Below, one piece after another: positions 43,765-54,945 of a DNA stretch of 64,000 bases. The stretch lies in the NCBI GenBank assembly GCA_963169105.1, contig OY720636.1, positions 76,558,123-76,622,122 on the forward strand, read 5' to 3'. Position 1 is the first letter of the stretch. Each line of letters begins with the position of its first letter. Under the pieces are notes generated by a model, which worked only from the letters and a program-made list of their open reading frames with translations, did no database searches and was not told where the DNA came from. This DNA comes from Ceriagrion tenellum (lineage: Eukaryota > Arthropoda > Insecta > Odonata > Coenagrionidae). Both the position numbers and the translations under genes were made by a program.

Positions 43765-43930
43765 ATTCCTGACAACCAAATTAGCAACCATATGGCTAAA
43801 CCCTGCTCTTTCCTTACTTTCCATTGGTTAACACGACGAAATGGACGAATTCGTACATTTTAAGCAAGAATATCAACCACATGTTTGAAATTTAAGGCAA
43901 GTAACTTATCAAACATACATTGCCTATTTA
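43765..43930. repeat. Dispersed repeat, copy 2 (pair with 38560-38720)
   Basis: See pair; direct orientation, about 5.2 kb apart, moderately diverged. Confidence 0.65.
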
Positions 43931-44397
43931 GTACTATAAATTTTGCTCAATTTTTCCCAATTTTTCACCGAAATTGAGGATTATAATTTATTAAAATATA
44001 TAAACAATAAACACAAGAAGAATCCACATTTAAAAAATAAAAACTTGCTGGTTTCTACTAATTTATCGATGGAAAATATAGATAATTGAAAAATTATTGC
44101 GGTAGCCCGCAATTGCTTGTTTTGAGTTGAATTTCCGAGAGGGAGAGAGTTTTCCATCCCTCCTTGCCATGACAAATTTTTAGCTATCCGGGGCTAGCCA
44201 CGGAGTTCCACTATTATTCCCGGTCAAGGCGGATGATTTTTTCTCTGTGGAAATTTGCACCTTCTTGCCATGTCATTCGCCACTAGGATGTTTTGATGTA
44301 GACGTGGAACTCTCTCGAAAGCCTCCTGCTGTCATTTCATCATTGGTCGTTCAATCCTAAGATTAGTTGACTGCAGTCCTCTACACTTCCCTATCTA
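43931..44397. other. No recognisable feature
   Basis: Nothing supported. Confidence 0.4.
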
Positions 44398-45190
44398 ATG
44401 CCAGTTCCCTTACCTCCAGGTATTTTTTACTGTACTTTCCTCTTTATTTGGTCCATGAACTTATTCCTGGGTCTTCCTCTGAGGATTTTTCCCTCTATTT
44501 TTCCTTCAATTATGTTCCTCACAAACCCATTGTGTTTTAGAGTGTGTCCAATCCATCTGGTTCTTTTTTTCTCAATGGTGTTCCATATGGTCCTTTCCTC
44601 TTCAACTCCTCTGTTGACTTCATCATTTCTCATTTTTCCCGCCCATTTTATCTTCAGCATCCTCCTGTAGCTCCAGGTTTGGAAGGTTTTCAGTCAATTC
44701 TGGTCATCTTTTCCAATGGTCCATGCTTCCGATCCATAGACTGCCACGCTTTACACGAAGGTTTTCACATAGTGTTTCCTGGTTTGTAGTCCTATCTTCT
44801 TTGAGCACAGCAGTTTTCTTTTTACTATGAACCCCTTCTTAGCTTGGGCTATTCTCCGCTTTAAGTCCGTTTTACTTCTTCCATCCCACGTAATGATGCT
44901 TCCGAGATAAGTGAAGGAATCCACTTGCTCAAATTTCTCTCCTCTCAAGGTGACTCATATAATCAGCCTCTCTTCCGCATACCAGGTCTACGTCTTACCT
45001 ATTTTCATGTTTTATTCTTGGAGAACTTGGTCCATTACGTTTATTGACCTTTGAAGATCATTGTTATTTCCAGCTATGACTGATGTATCATCTGCGAGGC
45101 GGACTATTTTTATTTCATCTCTGTTTACCTTTATTCCGCTCAATCCAATTTCTTTTGTTTCTCGTATGGCCTGCCTATATGCCTTCTATA
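44398..45190 (-). pseudogene. RTE-like LINE RT C-terminal half
   Basis: The minus strand from about 45150 reads EIKIVRLADDTSVIAGNNND (catalytic A-D-D preserved), then RGEKFEQVDSFTYLGSIITW, DLKRRIAQAKKGFIVKRK, MLKIKWAGKMRNDEVNRG, KRTRWIGHTLKHNGFVRNII and GRPRNKFMDQIKRKVQ. Frameshifts separate the pieces. Same family as the split plus-strand copy at 18937-22510. Confidence 0.78.
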
Positions 45191-45299
45191 TAAGCAGACG
45201 ACCAGCCGTGATCAGGGAAAGCCGGTTGTATCTTGCGGTTACTATCGCCCGCCTGATTGTGTCCCTTCACCAGTCTTGGCCCACGTGGTAGGCACCTAA

Positions 45300-46880
45300 T
45301 ATTAGATGAGATTAGATTAGATGTATTGGTGGAGTTATTGAAGAGGAATTACCCCTACTTCTTTGGGTTCGACGAAAGGTGAGCCCAGGTGCCTATTCCG
45401 AGTCCTAAGTATGGCTGAACATTCGTAGAGTATATGAGAATTTGTTTCATCAGCCTCCTCGCACCATCGGCATGAAGGAGAATCTCTTATCTGCAGGAGA
45501 TTAAGATGTCTCATCACTTGATAGTGCCCTGTGATCTGTCCCACTACCGTTCGTATTTGACTTCTATTTCATAGAAGGAGCCTCTTTGCAAAGCTAGACC
45601 TTGGTCCCTTTATATGAATTTTGGCCTGCCATAGATTCGATGCAGTTCGCCATATCTCAGAGTAATGAGCCAGACCCCACATTCTGATCTCAGTCCTACC
45701 AACTGATGGCGCAAAGGCTATGATTGGTTTAGGGAAAATCGGATTGCTGTTGGATCCTGCTTTGGCAAGTTTGTTAGCTTTTTCATTTCCGGTTATGCCC
45801 ACATGCCCAGGTACCCAAAACGGTTCCACTTTGCCGCATTTCCATACCATGTTGAGTGCTTTTCGACACTCTTGCATCAGCTGTGATTTGCTCCAAGGTG
45901 AGCTGACGGCTTTAAGAGCCCTTTGACTATCGGTGCATATAAGGATTGGTCTGCCATGCAGTCCAGCTTCTTTTAATAAATTTGAACATGTCAGAAGGGC
46001 ATAGACTTTAGCTTGAAAAACTGTGGGGTATTTCCCTAGAGGAATTAAAAGGCTCCTGTTTGGTGTGCCACATTAGATCCCAGCACCTGCTCTTCCTTCC
46101 TTTCTGAAGCCATCTGTATACCATACATATGCTCCTACATGAAGTTCCCTCCATCCTTCTCTGTCCCACAGTGCTCTATTTGGACAGCGACTCATAAAAA
46201 GATGAGGTGAAAGGATGAAAGTTGCTATCATTGTATCAGAGCCCATTTCAGCAATAGGACTCGAGTCTCTGAACTCCATCCACACTTGTCTGTGACCGGT
46301 GAAATTTCCTTTATCATTCCACTGTCCCAAGCATTTTAGACGGCAGGACGCCATCTATGCCTGAATTTCAGCTTCCACATTAGTGGCGCAATATTCAGGA
46401 TAGTTTGTAGCGCCAGGGTTGGGGTAGTTCTCATTGCCCCTGTGATGCCCAAACATGCCATCCTCTGCAAGTGGTTTAGTGTGTCCCTGGCAACTTTTTG
46501 TATAGTCCTCTTCTACCATATAATTGAGCAGTATAGAAGACTATGTTTCACCTTTGCAGTGTTTAGCCAGTATATGGCTTTTGGTTGAAGTCCCCAGGTT
46601 TTGCCAAGGGCCCTTCGGCAAGTCCATAGGGAGACACAGGCTTTTCTTGTTTTTGCCTCGAGATGTTCTCCTCAGTTGAGCTCAGAGTCTGAGGTGACTC
46701 CCAATTATTTAACCGTTAGTGAAGGCCGAAGGACTTTTCCTTGCAACAAGGGGAGTTTAAGGCCTTCTCTCTTCCTTTTGTTGGTAAATAAAACAACGTT
46801 AGTCTTTTCCGGATTGACAGTCAGCTCTGTTTGCAAGCGCCAGCATCGAAAACTATTGTCGCACTCGGATGAGACTTCCC
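45300..46880 (-). mobile_element. RNase H-bearing LINE, 5'-truncated
   Basis: Minus strand, from RT thumb (ELTVNPEKTNVVLFTNKRKR at about 46840) through an RNase H domain to a CTAATCTAATCTCATCTAAT-like tail at 45300-45330. RNase H-carrying LINEs belong to the I/R1/Loa-type lineages, distinct from the RTE and CR1-like elements elsewhere in the window. Confidence 0.75.
45335..46354 (-). pseudogene. LINE RNase H domain and C-terminus, frameshifted
   Basis: YTDGFRKEGRAGAGI carries the first catalytic Asp of RNase H. FWVPGHVGITGNEKANKLAK carries the conserved H-x-G-x-x-G-N-E-x-A-D box, with the final Asp replaced by Asn or Lys. The tail MGQITGHYQVMRHLNLLQI and CRWCEEADETNSHILYEC is the common Cys/His C-terminus. 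Three frames are needed; not functional. Confidence 0.8.
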
Positions 46881-47524
46881 TTCAGAGTAGGCAAGGGTCT
46901 ACTTAATTACAACCACTTAATGTCAGTTACAGTTAAGCGTTCTTTGTTTGGGACGAGAGTCTTGCAGCCTAGTTGTAAACGAAGTCAATTTACGATTCTC
47001 TTTCGTCGTGGTGTTGGATTACCACACCGGGTTCATGTTCGCGGAAACGGATACACCTTTTGATTTCCACCATTCTCACCTCTAGGTGTCTCCATATACC
47101 TCAATGGTAGTAGCCATAGACGCAACTACAGCGCCATTTCCCAGGAGTTATCACAATAAGATTTAAACTTTCGTAGTTATTAGTATATAATTAAACAAAA
47201 TAAGGTTGTCCAATGCATTTATTTTTAAATGTATTTAAAGCTTTCGCTTCTGAAAAAAAGATTTTTCTGAAACTTGCATTTATGTTAGAGAGAATAATCA
47301 GATTTTTCTTCGTGTTTTTTCCCATATTTCAACTAAACACCACGCAATTTTAAAATAAATTAAAGAGAAAAGTAGTACTGAAAGGTAACACTTTGTTGAC
47401 CACATCTAATAGAGGACCTATTTATCTGAGAATCTTGACTATGAATAAAATGACAATCTGGTCCATTCTCGGTGGAATCTCCTTTATCATGGGCATCTCT
47501 AGGCTTTAATAATAACTCTAAGTT
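46881..47524. other. No recognisable feature
   Basis: Nothing supported. Confidence 0.4.
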
Positions 47525-47860
47525 TTAAAGTCGGCCCCAGTGCGGTGGTGATGGGGTAAAGTCATCTCCTAAACTGAGAGTCGCGGATTTGAATCCCACC
47601 TAAGTGTAACTCTTGCCATTCAGGGCATGGGTGTTTGTGTTCGTACGTTCTTGTTGTTATTCACCTGATATATTGACCAAATATGCTGAATTCTTGGTTG
47701 TGAAGATAAAATAAAAAACGGAGTACAGTCTCGCCATCCAATTCGAGGGTCGCGGGTTCGAGTCCCGCCTGGGTGGAATTTCCACCACTCTGGACATGGG
47801 TGCTAGTGTTCATTCAATGTTAATACACCCGATGAAAGAAACCAACTTTTGTTTTCGGGA
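47525..47860 (+). repeat. Two tandem tRNA-derived SINE copies
   Basis: First unit: GTGCGGTGGTGATGGGGTAA head and CGGATTTGAATCCCACCTAAG. Second unit: GTACAGTCTCGCCATCC head and CGGGTTCGAGTCCCGCCTGG, a perfect Pol III B box. Both continue with GGCATGGGTG/ GACATGGGTG and GTGTTC. Period about 210 bp. Not tRNA genes, because no acceptor stem flanks them. Confidence 0.6.
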
Positions 47861-48138
47861 TAGCGAATTTCATTAAATAAATAAAAAATTCTTTCCAAAC
47901 TCTCCAATCATGGTATATCCTTTGAGTACATTCTTTGTACTTGAATTTAACCCTGAGGAAGCTGGATAACCCTCGCCACTCTTAATATGTTAAATACTTA
48001 AAGAACAAATATAATTCTTATATATGGAAATAACATCACTCTGAGTTTATTTTTGAACTTTGAGAACTGCACCCTTACTTTTAATTTAACGGAGACGAAG
48101 TTCCTTTTTTTAGGTTTTAGTAAAAATGAAATGTATAA
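47861..48138. other. No recognisable feature
   Basis: Short AT-rich spacer. Confidence 0.4.
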
Positions 48139-48530
48139 GGGGCTGTCCGTAATCCACGTAAACAAAAAAGGACACTTTTTTACCCCCCACCCCCATCGCG
48201 GATACTTGTACACTTTATCTAGATCCTCTCTTCCCCCCCCACTCTGTTTTCCGCGTAGACTTTTCTTTTTTTGCGGAAAAAGCTGTGAAACGGGTAAACA
48301 ATTGACCGTCTTGGACTATTTGTAATCTAAGGCTGATTTTAAGGAATGGTAAGGGAAAGTAAAACTACTCTTGTAGCTATGATAATCAGTCATTCACTAT
48401 AAACTGTATATTTATCATTGTCTACGTAGACATCTCTCCAACCCCCGACCACCCCAACGTAGACCTTCGTTGACAACCATCGTAACCCCACGCCCCTGTT
48501 TTGTGTCTACGTGGTTTATGGACAGCCCCC
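48139..48530. mobile_element. MITE with GGGGCTGTCC terminal inverted repeats
   Basis: 392 bp. Left tip GGGGCTGTCCGTAATCCACG; right tip is the complement of GGGGGCTGTCCATAAACCAC. Inner halves also mirror (GTAGAC near both). No coding. The duplication is unclear. The tip motif is common among arthropod MITEs; superfamily not assigned. Confidence 0.75.
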
Positions 48531-48848
48531 AATGAAGTACATACATTCAGTGCATCCGATATTTATCTCAAATGTTGCACAGAAGTTTTATATACTGTTT
48601 TGAAATACTAGCCTCGCTCACGCTCTTCTTTCCCGCACCCCTTTGCCTTTGATTTTCTAGATGCGTTCCGCTCCTGTTCTATATCCATTTTAATCCCGCT
48701 TAATATAGTTTTTCTTCGTGCTTAAATGTATTCCAGTTTATAGGGATCAATTACAGGTCATTTGGTACAAATAGGTGACTAATTAAGGACATAGGTACAT
48801 TATTTTGTGAAATAATTAAATTTTCCTTAATTATGTTTTTGATCTGAG
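48531..48848. other. No recognisable feature
   Basis: AT-rich spacer between two MITEs. Confidence 0.4.
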
Positions 48849-49068
48849 TAAAGGCCTGGTTACACGATACATTAACCCGTACGTGTTCATGTACAAGTTC
48901 ACGAACGAATGCATGAACCGAATAGAACAGGTTCTATTTTCCTGTTCACGCGTTCATGCATTCGTACAAGTTGGTGTGGTTACACGATGAATTTTCGCCT
49001 TCATTCACGCGTTCATGCAATCGTACATTAACTTGTACGGGTTAATGTATCGTGTAACCAGGGCTTTA
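48849..49068. mobile_element. Palindromic MITE, CCTGGTTACACG tips
   Basis: 220 bp with long inverted ends (GGTTACACGATACATTAACC on each side, tips TAAAGGCCTGG and TAAAGCCCTGG). The interior repeats GTTCATGCATTCGTAC-type strings in both directions, so nearly the whole element folds back. Confidence 0.8.
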
Positions 49069-50751
49069 GAGATGTCGTCGACAGCATGGCATTCTGTTAT
49101 TCACAAAGTGATTAAGGCTACCTGTTCACAAAAATGGTCATGAAAATGATTGGGAGGAGCAAACGAGGCTGACAGCTGATGGAATATGTCAAGCAGTTGA
49201 GGGATTGTCATTCATGGAAAACTTTCCGCGCCTTCAGACAACAAGCTAACAACCCCGGAGTTCCGCGCATTCCGGAAGGAAGGGTCAGCACGTTTAGAGG
49301 ATAAGAACGCTTCGAGCTCTCCACCATTACCGTGGTGAAATTATGTGAGTGGGAAAAGGGATAGCCTAGCAGGTACTTAGGAGCCTTCAGAGCAACTTGA
49401 CATTGTAACGGTGTGTTTTTCCTGGAGCATGAGTTTCCGATCCGTATTTCATCTCTGTGATAGTCCCTGGAGCCATAATGCGAGGAATTTACCGACCAAA
49501 GTGGTTCGAAATCAGTGATTTGTAATATCACGAGTATCGGTCGTCTTTTGACCGTACATCGAATTGATACTATCCTTAAACATTTTCGCTTGTAATTGTT
49601 CTTTCTTGTCTTTTCTTGTGTAAGAGTTCTTATTTTTGGACTATATTCTCTTTTGAAGGGGTTTAGTGAATTTATTGTATACCGTTACTTGAGTACGGTA
49701 CCGTGGAAAGGGAGGGAGAATAAATTATTTCTGGAGTGTATTTGTACTATTGCGCCCGTCTGGCATTTTGCAGAGTAAAGTTGAATTATATTGAACTTTT
49801 GAATTTTTAACGAAAATTTGAACAATGAAGGAATGAAAATTTTGAAAAAGCAAGTTACAGCATAAAACGGTTACGTGAAAATAGCACAATAAATATACAA
49901 ATCAAGAAACTAAATTACTCAATGAAATGAGTATTTATTTAACTTTTATTTTAAACAATACCGATGCTGCATGGACACAGTTTCGTCTATCGTCTGTTTC
50001 TGCTCAAGCAAACGGTGATTATATTACATTGTACTGCATAAATATTCCTGATGATTTAGACATGTCTCCCGAGTAGAGATTGACAATTAACATTAACCCT
50101 ATCATATGTCTGTTGGCTGATTGTCATGTATGCCTTGAATTCTTCTTCCAATATAAATGTTCAATAGATTTTGTGATCGAAGCCGACAAATCTGCTCCAA
50201 ATTTAGACATTTTCCTTCAATATTTCAATTTATTTTCTTATGATTGAAATGAGACATGCTCAAAAGTATATTCCCATAATGTTATAATCAATATTTTATC
50301 ATTATGATTATGTTGTTGTCATAGAGAATAATTATTTCGATACCCTAATGCCTTGCAAAATCTGCCTGCCATGGCCTTTAGGGCAATTTAGTCTTAGAAT
50401 ATTAATAAATTATTTGAATATCAATATTTATTTAAATCAAAAAACAAAATATGCTCTAAATGTGAGACTGTAACCTTCTGTAGATCCTATCACGTACATA
50501 CTACGAGAAAAAATTTAAAGACTTTACATAATCCTGGAGAGTATGTAACCATGTGTACATATATGTTGATAGAGTAGCCTGTCCTGTATGGATGGCTCGT
50601 TAAAGTAAATGCATATAAAAAATTTTTCACTACGTGAATTTATCGAGTGCGCTGGAGGCTTGCGAATTATAGAAATTTGTGGTTCAAATTTTTTAAACTC
50701 ACAGCCTTGCTTTTCGTCTATTAGCACTTTTCCGATTTCACTTTCAAGCCC
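49069..50751. other. No recognisable feature
   Basis: About 1.7 kb; no repeat partner or supported exon. Confidence 0.4.
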
Positions 50752-51003
50752 TCATGGTGAAATGCTTTCTTTGCTGAGCGACGTTTTGTCCTTATCATTA
50801 AATCTCTGAAGTAGCTGGACATTTCTCATGGCGGTGGAGCTCTTCATCTCTTTCAAGACAACTTCCCTGATTCTCTCTCTGTTTCGCTGAAGAAATTTCA
50901 CCGTAAATCCAGGCTTTGACACGAGAGTGCGCTCCCCGCGACTTGTATGGCATGCGCTCACTCTCTGTGCTATATCTCGGGGAAAATTGCGCATATAGAA
51001 TAG
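50752..51003 (-). other. Unassigned open frame with basic helical composition
   Basis: The minus strand gives RNFPRDIAQRVSACHTSRGE, KPGFTVKFLQRNRERIREVV and NVQLLQRFNDKDKTSLSKES before a stop. Composition is protein-like, but neither an acceptor nor a family was found. Could be an exon of an unseen gene or chance. Confidence 0.22.
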
Positions 51004-51099
51004 ATACAACTTTTTGGTTACATGAACAAAGTCCCTTGGAACATAAATTCAAAATACATGCCGCCATTAGGCAACTAATACAAAACATAAATACAAAAA

Positions 51100-51870
51100 A
51101 TTAGGCAAAACTGTGGTGACTAAATCAGTGAGAGGGCAAAGACAATTAAAACAATTGTCATGTTTTTAACACCGAAACGTAATTATTAATCAGCCAGGAC
51201 ACTAAAGGATAAAAAACTAGAAAATAAAATATTCATAATACCAATAAACAAATATTATTCAATATGCTTGAATGAGAATGTGATTTTCAAGACACTGATG
51301 TAAACAAATTATCAGCCAGGATCCAGATGAAAAAATTAATCCAATGATAGCCAATAGTCAAAATCACTAATACACGAAAAAATGCGCATAAAAATATGAT
51401 TCGATAATTACGAGTAAAAAATGTGGTTTTTAGTACACCGAGGGAAACAAAAAAATCAGCTGTGCTCCTTTTGAACCGTCATTTCTGGATAAAAGATTTG
51501 GCAAGGAGTCAATAATTTCCAAGGGGAGATATAGCGTGATTTTGTACATTTTGATGTGCGGTTTTTGCTATAGGAATAGAAACAGCTTATATTGTTCTGG
51601 GAAAAATCTTTGAAACAAAATTTCAAAATAACAAATACAAATTACAAAACAGACACAAATGATAAATATCACTCAATTTGTGCGAGTCAAAAATATGGTG
51701 CTCAGGAAACTGAGGAAAACAAATCATTAGTCATACTCTTTTGAACTATGAGACGTTCCTGGATAATTTGCTGTAATTTGGCATGCAGTTCCATAATTTA
51801 CAAGAGGAGATGTAGAATAATTTTTCGCATTTTGCTGTGCGGTATTCGAGAATATGAAATGTTTTAGTTA
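51100..51870. repeat. Degenerate tandem repeat array
   Basis: A string like ACTGAGGAAAACAAATNATCAGCCA recurs at about 51175, 51295, 51445 and 51715, each time followed by a diverged copy of the same flanking sequence (AAAAATATGGT before, CCTGGATAA after). Unit length varies from about 120 to 270 bp. Non-coding. Confidence 0.5.
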
Positions 51871-52257
51871 AGTGGGTTGATCTTTTAGTCATTTGGACAT
51901 AGACTATAAGATTTTCATATAAAAAATGGAATTACATACTCAGTGTAGGGTGCATCTTATTTTTCTAAAAGGTCTCACAGAAAGACACAGGTGATCAGGT
52001 GATTGAGAACCTAATCGGATAGTTCTATCTCCCTCCCCACCAGATCTGACAGTCACGAGCACACTGAGTAACGCTAACTCCCCTACTCAACAAATCCTTA
52101 CACTCCCGTATCCCACCTTCTCCCCTCCATTGAGTCATTCCATCTCTCACTTCCAAGACTCCTCCGTACAGCTCCTCACACCATTCCTCCCCTCCGACTA
52201 CTTACTTCCTCCTCCCCAAGTGTAATTTCCGGACGTTCAACATATTTTGCTAGAGCC
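51871..52257. other. Pyrimidine-rich spacer, no gene
   Basis: 52020-52230 are CT-rich (CTCCCCTACTCAAC, CCTCCCCAAGTG). No feature assigned. Confidence 0.4.
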
Positions 52258-52745
52258 AAGCTTTTATGGTAGAAACGATCAAAGGAATAAGATTGAGGAA
52301 ATAGACTGCAGAAGCGATAGATTTAAAATGTCATTTTTTTCCACGCACAATAAGGGGCTATAATAGTTGCGATAGATCAGTTCTAGGATACTAACTAGGT
52401 TAAATAGGTTTTTTTAGTATTGCTAAATATCTTAACATGATTATTAGCTACTTAATTTGCATGAAATATCCGGCATGATATACTCTTGCATGTCTTAGTA
52501 ACTTGTAGTGTTATTTACCAGTCGTATTAATGATACCGACCAGTAGTTGTATCTTGAGTAGTGCACTGCATGGTAGCATGTTCTTCTACGTATCACTCTC
52601 TGTTTCTGGTCTGAATGCGGACTTATGTCCTGACTGCTTTTAGCCTGCGCCTGACATCCGGGGAAACGTGCGTGGTTCTGATTTCAACTGGGATGAGTGT
52701 GCCACACACCATAGTGGTGGCATACATGGGGCTTTCATATATAAT
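52258..52745 (+). mobile_element. Daphne/CR1-like LINE 3' UTR copy, plus strand
   Basis: Inverse orientation relative to the 6.3- and 34.5-kb copies: AAATAGACTGCAGAAGCGAT, ATGATTATTAGC, ATGGTAGCATGTTCTTCT and TGCCACACACCATAGTGG. The (GATGTA)n tail is lost. Confidence 0.72.
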
Positions 52746-54190
52746 CTTCGCCTTCTGTATCGTGTATACCTAATAACGAGGCACATGTTAAATCCTGGGT
52801 CGTCTTGATATAAATTTATCTGGGATAACTAAGTCATCATTTCATTTTCTTTATCCCATTGCTAAATTTTTCCCTCCTTCAAATCCTTCCGCCACTTCTT
52901 TATGTTCTTTACTATCGTCTACATATTCCAAACACCTTGATACCTCGTGTCTCATTCCACTCTATTCATCCTAGGACTGCTTTTACCTCTTCTTCCCTCG
53001 AGATATACCAATTGCTCCTAAGGATCTCCTCATCGTCCTTTCTAATAACATTCCCATACCAACGTAATCTACCAAATTAGATATTTGTTACGCAACCACG
53101 TTTATTATACAACTGAGCTCACGTTTGTATCTCTTAGCCATATTTTCCTTCTTGCGGCCATATTTCCACCTTAAGTTATTTTTTTTTCGAGCCACTCTGA
53201 TAGATCATCTGCGGCCTTAGATATGCTTTTTATTTCTGTACAAATATACGGTAGTATAAGAATCGGTAGTAGAAGTATCGGTACTGGATGAGTCCATGTT
53301 TAATATTTTTGGCTTTCCTAGATAACGTTCAGCTTCAATTTAGGCATAATTTCCCACGTTTCACCAATGTTTCACTTACAAAAATAATAATGTTCATTAC
53401 TCCAACACAAATTGCATTCACAATGACAAGTTTCGAGTAACTTTAGGTAGCCTTGATATGCACAGCTATTCGCTCTGATTTCGCCTTCGTATTTAAGAGC
53501 TGAGGTTTTATTGTGCCAGAACGAAAGGAATTGTTCAGAAAAATGTTGCTGCATGTAACTCTGGCTTTAAGCATAAAATGCTCCGAGAAACACAACCGGT
53601 TTGTGAGCCAGATTCCTTCGATCCTGAGTACATACGAGGGTACGCTCGGTGAATGTGTACAGTAGAGAGCGCCTCATATGGGAGCAACATACTGCTCATG
53701 GGTTCAGGTAAGGCCGAATGTTGTGACGTCAAGCATGGGAAGATTAGTAGCTTTGCATGGTGGAACCCTAAAATTCTGGGATATAAGGAATGGGAATTAT
53801 AAGTAACTGCCTCCGGTTAGACTAATGGAAATATATCATACCTATTTTTAAAAGAAACTATATGGCAATTTTTATATCAGGTACCAGATAAACAGCTTAA
53901 ACGCGTTGAAGGAATTCTATTAATGCAAAGAAAATTAAATACTATTTTATTATTTAATATCGGAACTCTGTGAGTCTAATATAAAATTTCTCTTCAAGGT
54001 TCTACCTTCAATTGCTAATACAGTGGGAACATATCAGTTTTTCTTTTCACTGGCACGAATTAAGAAAACGAGCAGACCAATGATTATTTTCTCTCGACAC
54101 CAGAACTTATTTGCACAAAAGAATCAAAATGCGCCACAAACTTTATTCAAAAAATATTCCACTAATGAGGAAGCTTTACGGAGCTATATT
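52746..54190. other. No recognisable feature
   Basis: About 1.4 kb with no supported feature. Confidence 0.4.
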
Positions 54191-54193
54191 AGC

Positions 54194-54310
54194 TGACGTC
54201 CTGTACCTGACGTCACGCGCCTCTGAATTGCAGTGGAGACAATTTATCTTCTGGGGACGTACCTAGCGTATATATAATATAACACCTTGCTTCCTCTGCT
54301 ATTATCAGAC
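54194..54310 (+). promoter_or_regulatory. Possible Pol II promoter: CRE-like sites and TATA
   Basis: TGACGTC (54194-54200) and the full palindrome TGACGTCA (54208-54215) lie about 60 bp before TATATATAA (about 54269-54277). An ATTATCAGA initiator-like string follows near 54302. The order fits a promoter for the exon ending at 54945, but all motifs are short and could be chance. Confidence 0.3.
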
Positions 54311-54739
54311 CCTCCAAATAAAATACAGTGTTCTAAGGAGAACATTCTAACTCGTGTAATGAGCAGCCTTCTATGAACCATGATTTGTGTTAATAGAAAT
54401 GACGATAGGTAAGTCTTTCAGCGTAAGGATGGAGATAGAAGAAATAAGCTGGTTATGTGGTGTTTAAGAATGTGAGGGAGACTTATCCTTCGTAGGAAAA
54501 GAAGAAATTAAGCAAAGAAGGCGCCAGAGATAACTCGTTTTTCTTGCATGTGTCACATGACTAGCGTCACCCATGCCACCTTTTAACCGGCATAACCCAA
54601 TTAAGTGGATCATACGAGGGGGATTGAGAATCTAACCACGGTTGGCAGTAACGGGCATGTTCTACACTAAATTAAATAAGAGTTAGGCTAAAAGAGCATT
54701 AGGTGAGCGTTTTGGAAGCGGGATACTAGGAAGGGGCAT

Positions 54740-54945
54740 CGTTTTTGTTTTCGTGCCCGCGCGCCAGCACCAAAATTTGCGCGCGCAATCTGTCCTTCAC
54801 TTATTTCGACGGTGGCGCCTCGTCGGCACAGCCCGGTAACCGAGCGCGATCGATCGACCCATCAGCCCAAAGTAGTCCCCATCTTGCGTGCACCTCCGTG
54901 GCATCTTTCTGGATAACGTGGAGCGGACACTGCATAATTAGCAAG
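54740..54945 (+). other. Candidate 5' UTR exon of a secreted-protein gene
   Basis: CpG-rich sequence (GCCCGCGCGCCAGC, CGATCGATCGACC) unlike the AT-rich surroundings, ending in a consensus donor (TTAGCAAG|GTAAGG) after 54945. No convincing long ORF. The next strong plus-strand acceptor with a coding start is at 59818, giving a first intron of about 4.9 kb. The left boundary is not determined. Confidence 0.45.

Noticed and set aside
47740..47790. tRNA gene from perfect B box
   Set aside because: No acceptor stem; tandem partner and shared downstream body show a SINE.
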